A stretch of 5,741 nt of DNA from Candidatus Saccharimonadota bacterium (GTDB taxonomy: Bacteria > Patescibacteriota > Saccharimonadia > Saccharimonadales > SZUA-47): the NCBI GenBank assembly GCA_017993025.1, contig JAGONL010000052.1:1-5741 (forward strand). The letters are read 5' to 3'. A program made the translations under genes and the position numbers. The notes beneath the pieces are model-generated. The model worked only from the letters and a program-made list of their open reading frames with translations, ran no database searches and was not told where the DNA came from. Below, piece by piece: positions 4,872-5,741 of this stretch (position 1 is its first letter; every line of letters starts with the position of its first letter).

Positions 4872-5741
4872 CTACATTTCTTTGGGATGATAATCTTTTG
4901 GAGCGTTTCGCAAGTAATAGTCTAATTGGGTTTCGGTTAACAACCCTTCTTGTGCACCAACGTGCTGTACGACATTCATAGAATTTATCGGTGCCCAAAG
5001 TAGAGCACTTGGTACGTCTGCACCCTTCATAAGTGCTGCTGTGAATGTCGATGCAAATGCATCGCCTGCGCCTGTCCTGTCTATTGGCGGAGCAGGGTCT
5101 GGATACAATGGCATGCTCCATCTCTTATGGCCGTCAGATGCATAGGCTCCATTAGGACCGTCTGTCACAAGCGCAATTTTAATTCCTGCTTCATGCATTT
5201 TATTTAGTTGGTCGTGAACATCATCGTGGTTAGCTTTAAATACATCGCAAGCTTCTTCACGGTTAAGAGCCACAACTTCAGCTCTTTGGTAAAGTCTTTT
5301 TAACCTTTCGACGCCGGCTTGCATTTGAAATGTACCTGGTTGGAAAGCTAATTTTACTTCAGGATTTTCCTCTAACCAGTCAGCCATTTCATCGTGGTAC
5401 TCTAAGGCATTATCAGATATAGAACTAAAATATAGCCACCTAGGAATATCATTTTTACGAAACTTGGGCCACTGATAATCATATGTCTCATGCTTTATTA
5501 AAATAGTTCGCTCTTCCTTGTACCAAAGTACATAGTGATAGTTAGAGACCTTGCCTGGATTTTCGTGCACAAACCGGGTGTCGATGTTGTTAGCTTTCAG
5601 GGCACGAACTATATCTCTTCCCCAATCATCTGCGCCGACATTAGATATAAATCCGGTGTTAAGTCCAAGTCTAGAAAATGCTACAGCACCATTTGCAGCA
5701 TTACCAACACCAGCTATTACTTGTGCATGATCGTATGGAAT
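4872..5741 (-). CDS. PfkB-family carbohydrate/nucleoside kinase (N-terminus outside window)
   Basis: The frame is open from the right edge at 5741 to TAG at 4874-4872, giving 289 visible residues; the first roughly 20-40 are missing. A start at GTG 5570 would be wrong, because the 57 codons before it encode family sequence. The PfkB (ribokinase-like) family transfers phosphate from ATP to sugars or nucleosides in the cytoplasm. Seen here, numbered from the window edge: the first PfkB signature GVGNAANGAVAFSRLG (11-26), followed by a VGADDWGRDIVRALKANNI segment (35-53); the NREEA segment (160-164); VTDGPNGAY (192-200), matching the TxGxxG nucleotide region; and the second signature DRTGAGDAF (221-229), with anion-hole GAGD and catalytic base Asp227. 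All catalytic elements are intact. The lid-like part (about 60-100) is rich in Tyr, Trp and Lys. The substrate cannot be read from the sequence: ribose, fructose-type sugars, ketodeoxygluconate and nucleosides are all possible. Confidence 0.93.
   Translation of the reverse strand: MPYDHAQVIAGVGNAANGAVAFSRLGLNTGFISNVGADDWGRDIVRALKANNIDTRFVHENPGKVSNYHYVLWYKEERTILIKHETYDYQWPKFRKNDIPRWLYFSSISDNALEYHDEMADWLEENPEVKLAFQPGTFQMQAGVERLKRLYQRAEVVALNREEACDVFKANHDDVHDQLNKMHEAGIKIALVTDGPNGAYASDGHKRWSMPLYPDPAPPIDRTGAGDAFASTFTAALMKGADVPSALLWAPINSMNVVQHVGAQEGLLTETQLDYYLRNAPKDYHPKEM

Noticed and set aside
4690..4880. T-box leader upstream of the 399-aa gene (AGGGTGGC resembles the T-box core)
   Set aside because: There is no specifier stem, AGTA box or ACCGCG continuation, and the downstream gene is not an obvious amino-acid or tRNA gene.
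4855..5121. 88-codon open frame on the minus strand, overlapping the kinase in another frame
   Set aside because: Its product is arginine/cysteine-rich and unlike a folded protein, and the overlapping kinase frame carries the catalytic GAGD motif.
5568..5570. GTG at 5570 as the start of the kinase gene
   Set aside because: The 57 codons upstream in the same frame encode the first PfkB signature, so the gene extends past the window edge.

Overview
All five protein genes lie on the minus strand, so transcription runs from the right edge of the window to the left. The set is a partial PfkB-family kinase, a 399-residue protein of unknown function, a LOG/SLOG-type nucleotide-binding protein, full-length UvrB, and the N-terminal part of a secreted surface protein. 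Base composition is moderately AT-rich, the genes are tightly packed, and all stops seen are TAA or TAG. UvrB is near-canonical, the surface protein carries the start of a DUF11-like repeat, and the 399-aa protein matches nothing I recognise. Together these fit a small-genome Patescibacteria (CPR) bacterium, perhaps Saccharibacteria. That assignment is an inference from gene style; no rRNA or other marker is present to prove it.

Layout in transcription order. Positions 5741-4872 hold the kinase, cut at its N-terminus by the window edge. Positions 4871-4707 are a 165-bp gap filled almost completely by a large inverted repeat. Its two 26-nt arms start next to the kinase stop codon and end next to the start codon of the following gene. 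Positions 4706-3507 encode the unknown protein. A 54-bp gap with a possible extended -10 promoter leads into the SLOG-type gene (3452-2787). A second 54-bp gap precedes uvrB (2732-771). After the uvrB stop comes a perfect 10-bp AT-rich palindrome that overlaps a promoter region with TTGACA and TGAGATAAT elements. A strong AAGGAG ribosome binding site follows, then the surface-protein gene (677-1), which runs off the left edge.

The genes do not form an obvious pathway: they cover nucleotide-excision repair, sugar or nucleoside phosphorylation, nucleotide binding and cell-surface display. uvrB and the SLOG-type gene may be co-transcribed. The surface gene has its own promoter. The most unusual item is the structured element at 4707-4867. 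It could be a small RNA read from the plus strand with its own terminator, or a leader that hides the ribosome binding site of the 399-aa gene, or an inserted palindromic element. The sequence evidence for strand is mixed and is set out in the findings. No tRNA, rRNA, CRISPR array or transposase gene is visible, and no gene-free stretch exceeds 300 bases.
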